Assembly (NCBI GenBank): GCA_015521685.1
Contig: WANT01000047.1
Location: 1 to 64,000 of the forward strand
Direction: 5' to 3'
DNA length: 64,000 nucleotides
From: Aeropyrum sp.
GTDB lineage: Archaea; Thermoproteota; Thermoprotei_A; Sulfolobales; Acidilobaceae
The notes below the pieces were generated by a model. It ran no database searches. It was given only the letters and a program-made list of their open reading frames with translations, and was not told the origin of the DNA. This document shows, piece after piece, positions 11,000 to 22,274 of the stretch. Numbering within the stretch: the first letter of the stretch is position 1; every line of letters begins with the position of its first letter. The translations under genes were made by a program, and so were the position numbers.

Positions 11000-11503
11000 C
11001 TATAGCTCTCTAAGCCTCTCTCTCCTATCTATCTCGCTCCGCAAGCTGTAGATGACCGATATGTAGCTGGGGGCGAGTTTGACTATGTCTGTCTTGGATA
11101 GCATCCCTACTGGTTTCTGGCTGTCGGGATCTAGTACTGGCAGGTGACCTATGTTGTGTGATCCCATGATTTCGGCGGCTTTCTCTACAGCGTCATCTGT
11201 GTAGACGAAGTATGGATTCTTGGTCATTATATCCCCAATCCTCACGGTGTCGGGATCCAGCCCCCTCGCAACAACCTCACGTATAATGTCTGTCTTGGTC
11301 ACTATACCTAGGAGCGTGTTCCTCTCATTAACGATTATGAGGCTACCCACCTTGTTATCAAGCATCTTCTTTGCGGCTTCCCTCACGCTGATTATGGGAA
11401 GTGCAGTTACTGGCGGCGAATTCATAACGTCTCTAACCTGGAGGTCGCTGTATTCCCCTGACAACCGCCTTACACCCCTTCTGCAAATATAGCAAGACTC
11501 CAA
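11000..11503 (-). CDS. tandem CBS-domain protein
   Basis: Two CBS repeats (VRDVMNSPPVTALP..., IGDIMTKNPYFVYTDD...). Confidence 0.92.
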   Translation of the reverse strand: MESCYICRRGVRRLSGEYSDLQVRDVMNSPPVTALPIISVREAAKKMLDNKVGSLIIVNERNTLLGIVTKTDIIREVVARGLDPDTVRIGDIMTKNPYFVYTDDAVEKAAEIMGSHNIGHLPVLDPDSQKPVGMLSKTDIVKLAPSYISVIYSLRSEIDRRERLREL

Positions 11504-11547
11504 GAATCTAAAGGGCTGAAACTAGAGTTATATGTAGCATTATAAAG

Positions 11548-12246
11548 CTAGTCAACCCACTCAGCCCCCTTCTCAGCTAGTTCCTCGAGTAGCCTGCTCG
11601 CAGCCCTCCTGTCTAGGCACGAGGTGCTCGTACAGAGAAAGTCCGCATCTATTCTCGCTATCTTCTCTACTGACGACTGCCAGAGCTTCTCGTCGCTATC
11701 CCACCTCCTACTTAGTCGTCCAAGAGCATCAGCTACGGCTATGACAGTAGCGTCAGGAGCATCTATGAATAGGCTTATACTGCCAGGCGTGTGCCCGGGC
11801 GTGAACATTACGTTTATCTTGCTTGTGCATCCAGGAAGCGGGCCCTCGCGACGGATCTCTACTCCAACGGGCACGGGGCGGAATGGCAAGCCGTACTCGT
11901 TAGCAGCGGTCTTTACAGGATCTCCTGTCTCGATCCATCTAGAGTCGGGATTCCTAGCTGCAATGGTGGTATTATGGCTATCATGGAGCCAATATGAGCC
12001 GCCACTGCTGGGTAGGTGTGCATGGCTTATGATAGCGTAATCTATTTTCCAGGGTTTTATGCCGATCTCTGCCAGGGATGATGATAGTGTTAATATAGAC
12101 TCTGGAGCTCCACTCCCTGTATCGTAGAGTACTATACAATCTTCGATGGAAGCCCCTAGAGTCAGGGAGTCGGGCCAGGGAGTGAGTCCAGGATATAGTA
12201 GGATCCACACCCCCTTTGCTAGCTTTATAACAGTCGACTCGGGCAC
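11548..12246 (-). CDS. metallo-beta-lactamase-fold hydrolase
   Basis: DYAIISHAHLPSSGG, FTPGHTPGSISLFI. Confidence 0.85.
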   Translation of the reverse strand: MPESTVIKLAKGVWILLYPGLTPWPDSLTLGASIEDCIVLYDTGSGAPESILTLSSSLAEIGIKPWKIDYAIISHAHLPSSGGSYWLHDSHNTTIAARNPDSRWIETGDPVKTAANEYGLPFRPVPVGVEIRREGPLPGCTSKINVMFTPGHTPGSISLFIDAPDATVIAVADALGRLSRRWDSDEKLWQSSVEKIARIDADFLCTSTSCLDRRAASRLLEELAEKGAEWVD

Positions 12247-12347
12247 ACCCTTATTTACTCCTGCATACTGAATGTCGATAATTATTGTTGATTGTTGAAT
12301 ACCAACCTAAAGATGTTTAGAGTAGCTAGTTGTATTGGGGTAGGGCT

Positions 12348-12803
12348 TTATATCTCCTCCATCCCTGTCTCGAACTTCCTTATGATAACTCTGAATACGA
12401 CGTCGAGAACCTCAAGCTTCCTCCTTATCTCTTCGTGGTCAACGTCAGACCTAGAGAAATCAGCGATTATAGTACACCCTCCCTCCTCGCCCCTAATAAT
12501 GCTGGTACACTTGCTGGCGACTATGTCAACTCCATGCTTGGCTAGCGTGTCTGCCACTGCGGCTAGAGCTCCTGGCCTATCCTTGAGGGTGACATCTATC
12601 TCGTAGATTGATTCTGACTTGGTGGTGATTGGCGTGGCTATAATCTCCCTCCTGTCAACGTCACCAATTAGTAGCATCATCATGCCGGTTTCGATGCCCA
12701 GAGCGTTCCTAATTGATAGTGGTATTGTTATCCTTCCCTTCGAGTCTACCTTAACTAGAGCTGTCAGCCTCTTCATGAATACTCTCCCCTGGTTAGCCCA
12801 CAC
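12348..12803 (-). CDS. AbrB/SpoVT-type DNA-binding domain fused to ACT domain
   Basis: VKVDSKGRITIPLSIRNALGIETG (AbrB) followed by IDVTLKDRPGALAAVADTLAKHGVDI (ACT). Confidence 0.88.
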   Translation of the reverse strand: MWANQGRVFMKRLTALVKVDSKGRITIPLSIRNALGIETGMMMLLIGDVDRREIIATPITTKSESIYEIDVTLKDRPGALAAVADTLAKHGVDIVASKCTSIIRGEEGGCTIIADFSRSDVDHEEIRRKLEVLDVVFRVIIRKFETGMEEI

Positions 12804-13056
12804 ATTTATTTTACACCCTTCAACGATATTAATAGTTCAATTATTGCACAGTGGAAAGGGATCTCCATCTCTCACAGGGTTGCCTAGAGTTTAATAATAG
12901 GAAGCTGGCAACCAAAAGGCTTGTATTAAGGTCTAGCAGAGGACTAGTCATGTTACTTAGACATGTCGGGCCGAGACATTCTAGTAGGTGGATTAGGTTT
13001 AAAGGGATCTTTCGACGGGATTTTTAGATCTCTAGGCTTCCAATCCTTGAGGGTGG

Positions 13057-13320
13057 GTGGAGGCTGTGACCGCGGGTATTAAGCTCTACAGGATCTATTA
13101 CAACACCTATAGTGACGAGGTGCATCGCCGAGTAGTTGAGGAGCTCTCAAGGAGGTTTGGAGCTGAGGTTAGGCATCGAAGTTCTGAGGTACTCGGTGAG
13201 TTCAGGTTCGTCGAGCTAGTCCTGCCCGAGGAGGGTAGGGAGGCTGAGATAGCAGAGGTAGTGAAGTCTGTTGGGGAGGTTTTCGGGGTTAAGGTCGAGT
13301 GGATTGATACGACGAAATAG
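13057..13320 (+). CDS. hypothetical protein, 87 aa
   Basis: Coding-like ORF upstream of ileS. Confidence 0.6.
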   Translation: MEAVTAGIKLYRIYYNTYSDEVHRRVVEELSRRFGAEVRHRSSEVLGEFRFVELVLPEEGREAEIAEVVKSVGEVFGVKVEWIDTTK

Positions 13321-13364
13321 GGTTAAGAAGAAGCTGTAATCGTATTATAAGAGGGTGTTTCAAG

Positions 13365-16300
13365 ATGGGTAGGGTCCCTAGGATAATCAGTAGTGAGAGA
13401 TACGATCAGTTCGGGCTTGAAGAGTACGTTAAGAAATACTGGTCTGAGAGGAATGTTTATGGCAAGGTCAAGAATAAGTCGTCGAAGAGCCCTAGGAAAT
13501 TCTATTTCCTCGACGGCCCTCCATACGCCTCGGCCAAATCAATACACGTGGGGACTGCGTGGAACAAGATAGTGAAAGACGTTGTCTTAAGGTATCATAG
13601 AATGGCTGGCTATAATGTTTGGGATAAACCTGGTTATGACACACACGGTCTACCAATAGAGGTGAAGATCGAGCAGCAGCTCGGCATAAAGGTAAAGAGG
13701 GAGATCGAGGAGAGGGTTGGAGTCGAGAGGTTCATAGAGGAGTGCAAGGCGTTTGTAGACGAGAATATGGAGGCCATGACGAGGCAGTTCAAGGAGATAG
13801 GTGTTTTTATGGATTGGGAGGAGCCCTATGTGACATATACAGATGACTACATAGAGTCGGGCTGGTGGCTCATAAAGAGGGCGTGGGAGCAGGGCCTCCT
13901 ATACAAAGGCTACAGAGTGCTCCACTGGTGTCCTAGGTGTGAGACAACCCTAGCAGACTATGAAGTGTCGGAATACAAGGAGCTCGAGGATCCATCGATA
14001 TACGTGAAGTTCGGGGTTGAGGGTAGAGACTCGGAGTACCTACTAGTTTGGACTACGACTCCATGGACCCTCCCTGCAAACGCATTCGTAATGGCCCACC
14101 CTGAGCTAACCTATGTTAAGGTCCGTGTGGGTGGCGAGACTTACATACTCGCTAAGGCTCGTTTAGAGAGCGTTATGAGGGAGGCTGGTATAGAGGACTA
14201 TGAGGTCCTAGCCGAATTCCCCGGGAGAGAGCTCGAGGGTTTGAGGTATAGGCACCCGCTTGAGGACCTTGTGGATGCCCAGAAGGAACTGGCAAAGTGG
14301 CACATGGTTGTAATGGCTCCTGAGGCTGTCACACCCCATGAAGGAACTGGCTTAGTCCACTCGGCTCCAGGACATGGTACAGTGGACTATGATGTGGCTC
14401 AGAGGATAGGCGTTCCTGTAGTCTCGCTGGTGGATGAGCACGGGAGGATGACGGACGGGGCGGGTAAGTATAGGGGACTGTATTTCAGGAGAGAGGCTAA
14501 CGAGGCAATCATAAGCGACCTGTCGAGCAGGGGTGCTCTCCTTCACAACTCGAAAATAATACACAGGTACCCGGTCTGCTGGAGGTGTAAGACTCCACTG
14601 CTCCTAAGGGCAACTAGCCAGTGGTTCATAAGGGTGACTAGCCTTAAGGAGAGTTTGCTCAGGGAAGCTGAGAGGGTGGAGTGGCAGCCAGGCTGGGCGA
14701 AGACTAGGTTCGTCAACATGCTTAGAGAGCTCAGGGACTGGGTGATTAGTAGGCAGAGATATTGGGGTATACCTCTGCCCGTGTGGCAGTGCGGTTCATG
14801 CGGGTACGAACATGTCGTTGGCGATGTTGAGGAGATCGTGAAGATGGGGGGTGAAAGGCCGGAAAATCTTCACAGGCCATGGGTGGATAGAGTTAGGCTT
14901 AGGTGTCCGAAGTGTGGAGGAGATATGTCTAGAGTGCCTGACGTTCTCGACGTGTGGTTCGACAGCGGTGTATCTTTCTATGCTAGCCTAGGCTACCCCA
15001 AGAAGAGGGAGCTGTGGGAGACGTTGAAGCCAGTGGACTTCATAGTAGAGGGCCACGACCAGATCAGGGGGTGGTTCTTCAGCCTGCTAAGGAGTGGTGT
15101 TATAGGGTTCAACCGGACGCCCTACAGGAGGGTTTTGGTCCACGGCTTTGCACTCGACGAGCAGGGCCGCGAGATGCACAAAAGTCTAGGCAACTACGTT
15201 GACTTCGACGACCTGATATCTAAGGTGCCTCGAGATGTAGTCAGGTTCTGGGTTCTCCAAAACACTGTGTGGGAGGACCTGAGATTCAGCTGGAAGGGCC
15301 TCGAGCTAATGAGGAGGGACTTTAACATAATCTGGAATGTCTTCTCGTTTGCTAGCACCTACATGGGGTTGGATGGGTTCGATCCAACTGAGAACAATGT
15401 AGAAAGTCTCAGGGATAGCCTAGAGATTGAGGATAGATGGCTTTTGTCGAGGCTCGCCGGACTCAAGAAGATATACCACGAGTCGATGGCCGAGCTGAAA
15501 CCCCACGAAGCTGCTAGAGCGCTTAGAAGGTTCATAATAGAGGATGTGAGCCACTGGTACCTAAGAATTATTAGGAGGAGGGTTTGGGAGGACGCCGACA
15601 CGCCATCCAAACGGGCAGCCTACGCCACTCTATACAAGGCTTTATGGGAGTGGCTGCTAATGGCAGCTCCACTAATCCCATTCACCTCCGAGTACTTGTA
15701 CGTGAAGATGTTCAAGGAGGCTGGAAGCCACAGTGAGGAATCGATACACCTCCACGATATCCCGGCTAGGGAAGATGATGTTATAGATTCTAGGCTAGAG
15801 GAGGACATGGAGAGGGCTAAGATGGTGGTTGAGGCAGTCCTGTCAGCCAGAAACGAGGCTGGTCTAAAGCTTAGAAGACCTATACGGAGGGTCGTTGTGG
15901 TGCCTTCGGCAGCTGGTGTCGAGGAAGCTATAAAGAGTATGGAGGAGATTATCAAGCTTATGGCAAACGCGAAGGAGATAGAGATAACTGATGTATCATC
16001 GCTGGAGGCCACGCGTATCTATAGAGTGGAACCGGTGTATAGCTCGCTGGGCCCCAAGTTTAAAGGGCTTATGCCAAAGGTACTCAAACTGCTCGAGGAG
16101 AAGTCGGAGGAGATAGGGAGGGCTATATCTGAGAAGGGCGTGTACGAGGGGAATGTTGACGGTGAACAAGTCGTCCTTACTATAGAGGATGTTAAGCTGA
16201 GGGCGGAGTACCCCGAGTGGCTTAGGGTGAAGGCAACGCCTCTAGGGCTAGTTGCGATAGATACGAGGCTCTCCAAGAGCGAAGTGTTCGAGGGCATAGC

Positions 16301-16556
16301 TAGAGACATAGTTAGGAGGATTCAGGCTATGAGAAAGGACGCTGGCTACAACGTTGAAGACTATATTGTAGCCTGGATAAAAGGGGAAGGAGAGATACTA
16401 GAGGCGGTAGCCTCTATGAAGGATTACATACAGAGAGAAACAAGGGCAAAAGAGCTATTCCTCGAGGAGCCTCCAGCTGGGGAGGCCGAGGTGCTAAGGG
16501 AGTGGGATATAGACGGGGACAGGGTGTTAATAGGGCTAAAGAGGTATACAGGGTAG
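13365..16556 (+). CDS. ileS: isoleucyl-tRNA synthetase
   Basis: [19 protein letters not shown] (HIGH-type), MHKSLGNYV (KMSKS-type), paired zinc Cys motifs. Confidence 0.96.
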   Translation: MGRVPRIISSERYDQFGLEEYVKKYWSERNVYGKVKNKSSKSPRKFYFLDGPPYASAKSIHVGTAWNKIVKDVVLRYHRMAGYNVWDKPGYDTHGLPIEVKIEQQLGIKVKREIEERVGVERFIEECKAFVDENMEAMTRQFKEIGVFMDWEEPYVTYTDDYIESGWWLIKRAWEQGLLYKGYRVLHWCPRCETTLADYEVSEYKELEDPSIYVKFGVEGRDSEYLLVWTTTPWTLPANAFVMAHPELTYVKVRVGGETYILAKARLESVMREAGIEDYEVLAEFPGRELEGLRYRHPLEDLVDAQKELAKWHMVVMAPEAVTPHEGTGLVHSAPGHGTVDYDVAQRIGVPVVSLVDEHGRMTDGAGKYRGLYFRREANEAIISDLSSRGALLHNSKIIHRYPVCWRCKTPLLLRATSQWFIRVTSLKESLLREAERVEWQPGWAKTRFVNMLRELRDWVISRQRYWGIPLPVWQCGSCGYEHVVGDVEEIVKMGGERPENLHRPWVDRVRLRCPKCGGDMSRVPDVLDVWFDSGVSFYASLGYPKKRELWETLKPVDFIVEGHDQIRGWFFSLLRSGVIGFNRTPYRRVLVHGFALDEQGREMHKSLGNYVDFDDLISKVPRDVVRFWVLQNTVWEDLRFSWKGLELMRRDFNIIWNVFSFASTYMGLDGFDPTENNVESLRDSLEIEDRWLLSRLAGLKKIYHESMAELKPHEAARALRRFIIEDVSHWYLRIIRRRVWEDADTPSKRAAYATLYKALWEWLLMAAPLIPFTSEYLYVKMFKEAGSHSEESIHLHDIPAREDDVIDSRLEEDMERAKMVVEAVLSARNEAGLKLRRPIRRVVVVPSAAGVEEAIKSMEEIIKLMANAKEIEITDVSSLEATRIYRVEPVYSSLGPKFKGLMPKVLKLLEEKSEEIGRAISEKGVYEGNVDGEQVVLTIEDVKLRAEYPEWLRVKATPLGLVAIDTRLSKSEVFEGIARDIVRRIQAMRKDAGYNVEDYIVAWIKGEGEILEAVASMKDYIQRETRAKELFLEEPPAGEAEVLREWDIDGDRVLIGLKRYTG

Positions 16557-17197
16557 CGCCAAGCAAGCTCAGGACCTACGTTTACTGCCCCAGGCTATAC
16601 TTCTTCGAAGCCCATATGGCGAGGCAAAGAACTCCAGTTGAGAGGCTAAAGATGCTGATAGGCAGAATATATCACTATCTAGCTGGCCTAGTTGATAGGA
16701 TTAAGGGGGAAACTGTAGAGGAGAGGTACGAGGCCCAGATAGGAGGATATACAATAGTGGGAAGACCAGACTCGTGGAGGAGGACGGGGGAGACTATTGT
16801 AGTAAAGGAGAGGAAGAGCGGGCGAGGACCTAGATCAGGGGTCTGGCTCTCAGATCTCTTGCAGGGCGTCGCCTACGCCATACTTTTGTCTAGAATCGAG
16901 AAGGTCAGGGAGGCGGTTGTCGAGGTAAAATACCTTTCTGGGGGAGGTGGTGCAGTTAGGGTTGACAGCGATCTCGTCTCAATGGCTCTCAGGTCTATTG
17001 AGGAAATGAGGCTTGTTGATGCAGGGGTAGTGCCCTACGCAAACCGCTCTCCAGGCAAGTGCGCTGCTTGCCGCTATCGAGATGTTTGTAGCTTTATGGA
17101 CGAGCTGGTCAAGCACCAGTTGGAGGATGGCGAGTTGTACGAGCCGGGAAGCTGGGTTAGGGAGGCGGGAAGCGTTTTCGACCGCCAAAAGCCTTAG
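16502..17197 (+). CDS. solo Cas4-like PD-(D/E)XK nuclease with Fe-S-type cysteines
   Basis: [33 protein letters not shown]-terminal [10 protein letters not shown]. Confidence 0.8.
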   Translation: MGYRRGQGVNRAKEVYRVAPSKLRTYVYCPRLYFFEAHMARQRTPVERLKMLIGRIYHYLAGLVDRIKGETVEERYEAQIGGYTIVGRPDSWRRTGETIVVKERKSGRGPRSGVWLSDLLQGVAYAILLSRIEKVREAVVEVKYLSGGGGAVRVDSDLVSMALRSIEEMRLVDAGVVPYANRSPGKCAACRYRDVCSFMDELVKHQLEDGELYEPGSWVREAGSVFDRQKP

Positions 17198-17277
17198 GCT
17201 ATATACGGCTCTATTGACGCTAGTGATAATATCTATGGCGGTGAATACTGTTCTAGTTTCTGGTTTCTGATTAAGGA

Positions 17278-18240
17278 TTGAGAGGGATGTCAGGCTCTGA
17301 AAGGATCCAGGACGTTATCGAGCGTAAGGTGAGAGAGGCCTACGAGTCTGTTGTTCTAGAGAAGGCTAGAGGAAGGGTCAGGGACCCAGAGAGGGCCGTT
17401 AAGGTGTTAGAGAAGGACTTCAAGCTAGTTGTAGACAAAAGGCTTGTAACTCTGGTGTACGCGGCGTTTTTAAACGGGCGGCCAGTTCTCTTCGAGGGCC
17501 CGCCAGGAACTGGAAAGACAGAGATAGGTGAGGCGCTCCTAGAGCTATGGTCTGGAAAGAAGCCATTCATACTGCCCTGTAGCGAGTCCTACGACGAGTA
17601 CAAAGTGATAGGAGATTTCCACCCCCAGATGGCCATGAAGCACGGCTTCAACGAGGAGAGCTTCATTCCGAGGCCTCTTCTAGCAGCCCTAATACTCGAT
17701 ACAGGAGTGCTAGTGGACGAGGTAAGGCGCAGCAATGAAGAGTTCCAGAACCTGCTTCTAGATATTGTGGATAAGCGTAGGATCATAGTGCCCGAGATTA
17801 AGCGTGTCTTCAGAGCGAGGGGGACGGGCTTCCAGGTGGTAATGACTAGCAACCCTGAGGACATAGCTCAAAACGAGCTAAGCGACGCGTTCCTAAGGAG
17901 GGTTATCAGAGTGAGGTTCTCTTACCCGAGCCCCCATGTCGAGGAGAGGATTATTCGGCTGAAGCTTGACGAGAAGCCTTTGGTAGGTAGTGAAGTTATG
18001 GAGATAGTTATGAGGGTTGTTGACAAGCTGAGGTCCTCAACAATAAGCCATAAGCCAGGGACGGCGGAGGCCGTGTCCTGGGTGAGGCTGGCCCAGGCTA
18101 TCGCAAGGCTCAAGGGGAGGGAGAGGGTTACTATAGAGGATCTAGCTGAAGCCGCGGAATCTATCCTTGTGAAGCGGATTGATGATGAGGATGTTGTTGT
18201 AGAAGTGATGGGTGAGTACCTGAGTGCAAAGGCATTATGA
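17278..18240 (+). CDS. MoxR-type AAA+ ATPase
   Basis: Walker A EGPPGTGKTEIGEAL, Walker B-like VLVDEVRRSNEEFQNLLLD. Confidence 0.92.
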   Translation: MRGMSGSERIQDVIERKVREAYESVVLEKARGRVRDPERAVKVLEKDFKLVVDKRLVTLVYAAFLNGRPVLFEGPPGTGKTEIGEALLELWSGKKPFILPCSESYDEYKVIGDFHPQMAMKHGFNEESFIPRPLLAALILDTGVLVDEVRRSNEEFQNLLLDIVDKRRIIVPEIKRVFRARGTGFQVVMTSNPEDIAQNELSDAFLRRVIRVRFSYPSPHVEERIIRLKLDEKPLVGSEVMEIVMRVVDKLRSSTISHKPGTAEAVSWVRLAQAIARLKGRERVTIEDLAEAAESILVKRIDDEDVVVEVMGEYLSAKAL

Positions 18241-20203
18241 CGTATCGGAGATAAGATCCGCTCTACCTAGAATAGCGGAAAGCTTACGGTCTGCAGGCTA
18301 CAGCGTGGGCATTTCAGACGTGGTAGAGCTAGCCAGGATTGTAGAGGCCTACGCAGACCTCTCCTCAAGAAGCTGCCTTAGTGAGGAGGAGGTAGAATTT
18401 CTGGCAGGCTCCATAATAAAGAACTCTAAAGCTGTTGAGCTGCTGATGAGCGAGCTTCGCAAAGCCACTGGTAGCGATAAGATGAGGGAAAGAGTTGAGA
18501 GGATTGAAAGAGAGATATCTCTAAGCCTAGAGAAGCTTAGGGTCAGGCCTGGAGGAAGAATATCTAAGAAGAAGGCGTCTCGGGGTGGAGGAGAGGCCAT
18601 TGCAGCCTACATGAAGCTGAGGAACGTTGGAGCGATAAGGGGAAAGCCTGGGAGGGAGAGGGTCCTAGACAGCCAGGGATTGAGGAGCCTAGCCTATAGG
18701 CTGGCTAGAGACGGCTTCGATAGCCTGGAGGAGGCTTATAGATCCAAGCGTGCTAAGCCCGACTCTGATAGGCGGCTTATGGAGGCTGAATCAGGGCTGG
18801 TTCCAAAGCTTGCTGAGATGGACGAGAAGAGTCTGATAGAGCTAGGTTGGGCTTCTATTAAGAAGGGAAACTCGTATGTGTTGAAGGAGGTCGGTAAGGA
18901 GCTGTCGAGGAGAGCGTTAAGCGGGTCTCTAACTAGAGCTGAAGAAGCGTATCCTATTCTCAAGAGGGCTGGGATTCTGAACCGGGAGGTACTGGCTAGG
19001 ATGGTGGCTCAAGATCCCTCTCTAGCTTCGAGGCCTGAGGTTGATGTTGATGTTGTGGCTAGGGCAGCTGGCATGGTGAGTCTAGAAAGGGCTGGGGAGA
19101 TTGTTTCGAAGAAGATTAAGACGGCTAGCCGTGATGAGGCTGAGGTCCTGCTGAGGAAGATATCTCCCGAGGCTCTCTGGGCTGTAAAGAGTCATAGGTT
19201 GGGTGGGGAGGAGGGTTTGTTGTTTAGTGCTGCGGTTAAGGCGGCGGCCAGCCTAAGGAGTGCCTTACGCTACTCTGAGAATGGAGGTGAGGGTTGGAGG
19301 GAGATGGGTGAGGGCCTGGCTGTTGAGGCGTTCTCTATGGCTTCAAGCCTACCACCAGACGCTAGTTTGGGGGGGTTGAGTAGGGCGACGGTCTTTTCTA
19401 TGGCAGAAACAGCCATTTCAATTCTATCACTTAATTCGCGGCCACTCAACGATCCAGAGAAGGTTGTCGAGACTGTGAGAAGGCTCGATCTACCTGTATC
19501 TATAAGGGTGTTAAGATCTCTATATGGGAAGACGTTCGACGAAGGCGAGAGAGAAGTGCTGGTTAGGAGCATGGAGAGGATCCTCTATAAGTTCTCCTCT
19601 AGAATAGGCCTCAGGCTCCTGCCCAAGACTCTCAGATCCGAGCTCAGATCACATAGGGTTGATGTAAGGTCAAGCATATACAAATCTATCAGGACTGGCT
19701 CTCCAACGCTGGTGTACAGAAGCAAGCTGAAAGCGGCTAAGATAAACCTAGCTCTCGACGTGAGCTCCTCCATGCTGGAGTACTCCTCGTGGGCTATTGC
19801 AGTTGCAAGCCTCTTCCTATCCAACATAGTCAGGCTCACCCTCTTCAGCCATAAGACACACGTCCTAGACGGGCCCCTATCGAGACGGGAAGTAGCTAGA
19901 ACGCTACTATCAGCAGAGTTCAGAGGGTTTACTGACGTCTCTAGGGCTATAGAGGAGACGGCGTTCCCAGGAGCTAGGAGGCTTGTAGTAGTCAGCGATC
20001 TACAACAGACTGTAGACTCTACTCCTCTCCCAGCCGTCGTTAGAAGCCTTTCTAGGAGGGGATATAGGATTGCTTTCATAGCACCTCCAAGCGCGAGGCT
20101 AGAGGATGTAGAGTCTGTGAGGGAGGCTGGTGCAAGCGTCATTATAGCGTGGACGCCTAGGCAAGCTGCCCTAGGTATATTGAGGCACCTATTGAGACGC
20201 TAG
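18224..20203 (+). CDS. VWA (CoxE-like) domain protein
   Basis: C-terminal MIDAS DVSSSM, adjacent to MoxR. Confidence 0.88.
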   Translation: MQRHYDVSEIRSALPRIAESLRSAGYSVGISDVVELARIVEAYADLSSRSCLSEEEVEFLAGSIIKNSKAVELLMSELRKATGSDKMRERVERIEREISLSLEKLRVRPGGRISKKKASRGGGEAIAAYMKLRNVGAIRGKPGRERVLDSQGLRSLAYRLARDGFDSLEEAYRSKRAKPDSDRRLMEAESGLVPKLAEMDEKSLIELGWASIKKGNSYVLKEVGKELSRRALSGSLTRAEEAYPILKRAGILNREVLARMVAQDPSLASRPEVDVDVVARAAGMVSLERAGEIVSKKIKTASRDEAEVLLRKISPEALWAVKSHRLGGEEGLLFSAAVKAAASLRSALRYSENGGEGWREMGEGLAVEAFSMASSLPPDASLGGLSRATVFSMAETAISILSLNSRPLNDPEKVVETVRRLDLPVSIRVLRSLYGKTFDEGEREVLVRSMERILYKFSSRIGLRLLPKTLRSELRSHRVDVRSSIYKSIRTGSPTLVYRSKLKAAKINLALDVSSSMLEYSSWAIAVASLFLSNIVRLTLFSHKTHVLDGPLSRREVARTLLSAEFRGFTDVSRAIEETAFPGARRLVVVSDLQQTVDSTPLPAVVRSLSRRGYRIAFIAPPSARLEDVESVREAGASVIIAWTPRQAALGILRHLLRR

Positions 20204-20310
20204 TGTCTCGCCGGGATAAGCTGGCGGTAGGATATTTTAGGACAAGATCTTTTAGGTAGAGTTGGGTATAATAGGGTAGGCTTCAGGTAGGCCTTGGGGG
20301 GTTTAGTGTA

Positions 20311-20745
20311 TTGGCGCTGGAAATGAGGCCAGAGTGGAAGAAATTCAGGTATAGGGGCAGAACGCTAGAAGAGCTGCTAAAGATGAACCTCGAGGAGCTA
20401 GCACAGCTTTTGCCAGCTCGCCAGAGGAGAAGTATCAGGCGTGGTCTCACTCCTCAGCAGGAGAAGCTACTTCTAAAGATCAGGAAGATCAGGAGAAGGG
20501 TTGAGGAGGGTAGGCTAAAGAAGCTCCCGGTGATAAGGACCCACGTGAGAGACATGATAATCCTCCCCGAGATGGTCGGATTTACTATAGCGGTATACAA
20601 CGGCAAAGAGTTCATTCCCGTCAAGATTGTCCCCGAGATGATAGGCCACTATCTGGGAGAGTTCAGCCCAACAACAAAGATAGTCCAGCACGGCGAGCCC
20701 GGGCTGAAGGCGACTAGAAGTAGCCTACACGTAGCCAGCAAGTGA
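20311..20745 (+). CDS. rpsS: ribosomal protein uS19
   Basis: [43 protein letters not shown]. Confidence 0.97.
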   Translation: MALEMRPEWKKFRYRGRTLEELLKMNLEELAQLLPARQRRSIRRGLTPQQEKLLLKIRKIRRRVEEGRLKKLPVIRTHVRDMIILPEMVGFTIAVYNGKEFIPVKIVPEMIGHYLGEFSPTTKIVQHGEPGLKATRSSLHVASK

Positions 20746-20764
20746 CGGTGGGGGTGCCTCTAGG

Positions 20765-21235
20765 TTGCCGCGGTGGAGCTACTCAATGAAGCTCAGGGAC
20801 GAGTCTGAGATTGCTAAGGCTATGATGAGGAATGTTCCAGTCCACCCCAAGATTATGGCTGAGATTGCTAGAGCTATTAGTGGTATGAGGGTGGATGAGG
20901 CTAGGAGGTTCCTGAGGGCTGTTATAGAGAAGAGAGAGGCAGTCCCCTTCAGGAGGGCCCATAGGAAGCAAGCCCATAGAAGGGGGTTAGCGGATAAGTG
21001 GGGATGGCCTGTTGGGAGGTATCCTGTGAAGGCCGCCAAGTATATGATTAAGCTTCTGGACAATGTCGAGAGCAATGCCGCCAACAAAAACCTAGATGTC
21101 GAGAGGCTGAAGATAATCCAGGTAGGTGTTCACAAGGGTATAACTCTGAAGAGGTGGATGCCCAGGGCCTGGGGGAGGGCTACTCCTAAGAATAAGACGC
21201 ATAGCCATGTAGAGATTATTGTTAGGGAGGTGTGA
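20765..21235 (+). CDS. rplV: ribosomal protein uL22
   Basis: Archaeal L22 sequence and cluster order. Confidence 0.96.
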   Translation: MPRWSYSMKLRDESEIAKAMMRNVPVHPKIMAEIARAISGMRVDEARRFLRAVIEKREAVPFRRAHRKQAHRRGLADKWGWPVGRYPVKAAKYMIKLLDNVESNAANKNLDVERLKIIQVGVHKGITLKRWMPRAWGRATPKNKTHSHVEIIVREV

Positions 21236-21969
21236 GTATAGTGCCGCCCAAGGTGATCAAATACTTCATAAACCAGGCTATGCTTAGGGCTAAAATTGAC
21301 GAGTGGCTGGCGCAGAACTTCTATGAGGCTGGCTACAGTAGGGTCAAGATAGTACAGACAAGCTTAGGCACTAATGTTACCATATGGGCTGAAAGGCCCG
21401 CCCTCATAATCGGTAGAAGGGGCGCGACGATCAAGAGGCTCCAAGAAGTACTCCAGTCGGTATTCGGACTGCCAAACCCGAGAATCCGCGTAGAGCAGCC
21501 AGATAATGTAATGCTAGACGCTAGAGTCCAGGCCTTCAGGATAGCAAGGTCAATAGAGAGGGGTATACACTTCAGGAGGGTAGCTTTCGCTGCCCTTAAC
21601 AGGATTATGTCCAACGGCGCCCTAGGAGCCGAAATAACGATCTCCGGCAAGCTGACTAGCGAGAGAGCTAGGTTCGAAAAATTCAGAGCTGGCAAGGTTT
21701 ACAAGAGTGGGCACAAGGTTGACGAGCTAGTGGACCGTGCATCAGCATACGCCAGGCTACCTAAGGGCGTTATTGGAGTCGACGTGATAATAGTGAGGCC
21801 GGGGAAGCCGGGAGACTATATTAGGATAAAGAGTGAAGATGAGGTGAAGGAGCTTGTGGGAGAGCTCAAGAGCCAGCTCGACGAGCTAGGACTAGCTGGC
21901 GAGACTGCGAAGAGTCTAGAGGAGCACATGGAGGTATCGAGGCCTGGCGAGTCTGCGGGCGAAGAGTGA
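21232..21969 (+). CDS. rpsC: ribosomal protein uS3
   Basis: KH domain IIGRRGATIKRLQEVLQ, GVIGVDVIIVRPG. Confidence 0.97.
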   Translation: MSIVPPKVIKYFINQAMLRAKIDEWLAQNFYEAGYSRVKIVQTSLGTNVTIWAERPALIIGRRGATIKRLQEVLQSVFGLPNPRIRVEQPDNVMLDARVQAFRIARSIERGIHFRRVAFAALNRIMSNGALGAEITISGKLTSERARFEKFRAGKVYKSGHKVDELVDRASAYARLPKGVIGVDVIIVRPGKPGDYIRIKSEDEVKELVGELKSQLDELGLAGETAKSLEEHMEVSRPGESAGEE

Positions 21970-21990
21970 TCTAAGGAGAGGGGTGTTAGT

Positions 21991-22197
21991 ATGGGCAAGT
22001 TTAAGATGAAGCCTAAAGAGCTGCGCGAAATGAGTGTAGAGGAGCTTGAAAAAACACTCAGGGAGCTGAGGATAAAGATTGTAGGGCTGAGGTATAGGGC
22101 TAAAGTAGGCCTTCTAGAGAATCCTGGGGAGCTGCGTGAGACCAGGAGGAACATTGCTAGAGTTCTAACCGTTCTTAGGGAAAAGAAGAAAATGTAA
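21991..22197 (+). CDS. rpmC: ribosomal protein uL29
   Basis: KELREMSVEELEKTLRELR, NIARVLTVLREKK. Confidence 0.95.
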   Translation: MGKFKMKPKELREMSVEELEKTLRELRIKIVGLRYRAKVGLLENPGELRETRRNIARVLTVLREKKKM

Positions 22198-22274
22198 TTT
22201 ATATGGGTGGCTAGGCTTCGACCCCTAAACCAAGGCCGCCCCCCCAAGTTCTAACCGGCTTTAGAGTTAAGGTA

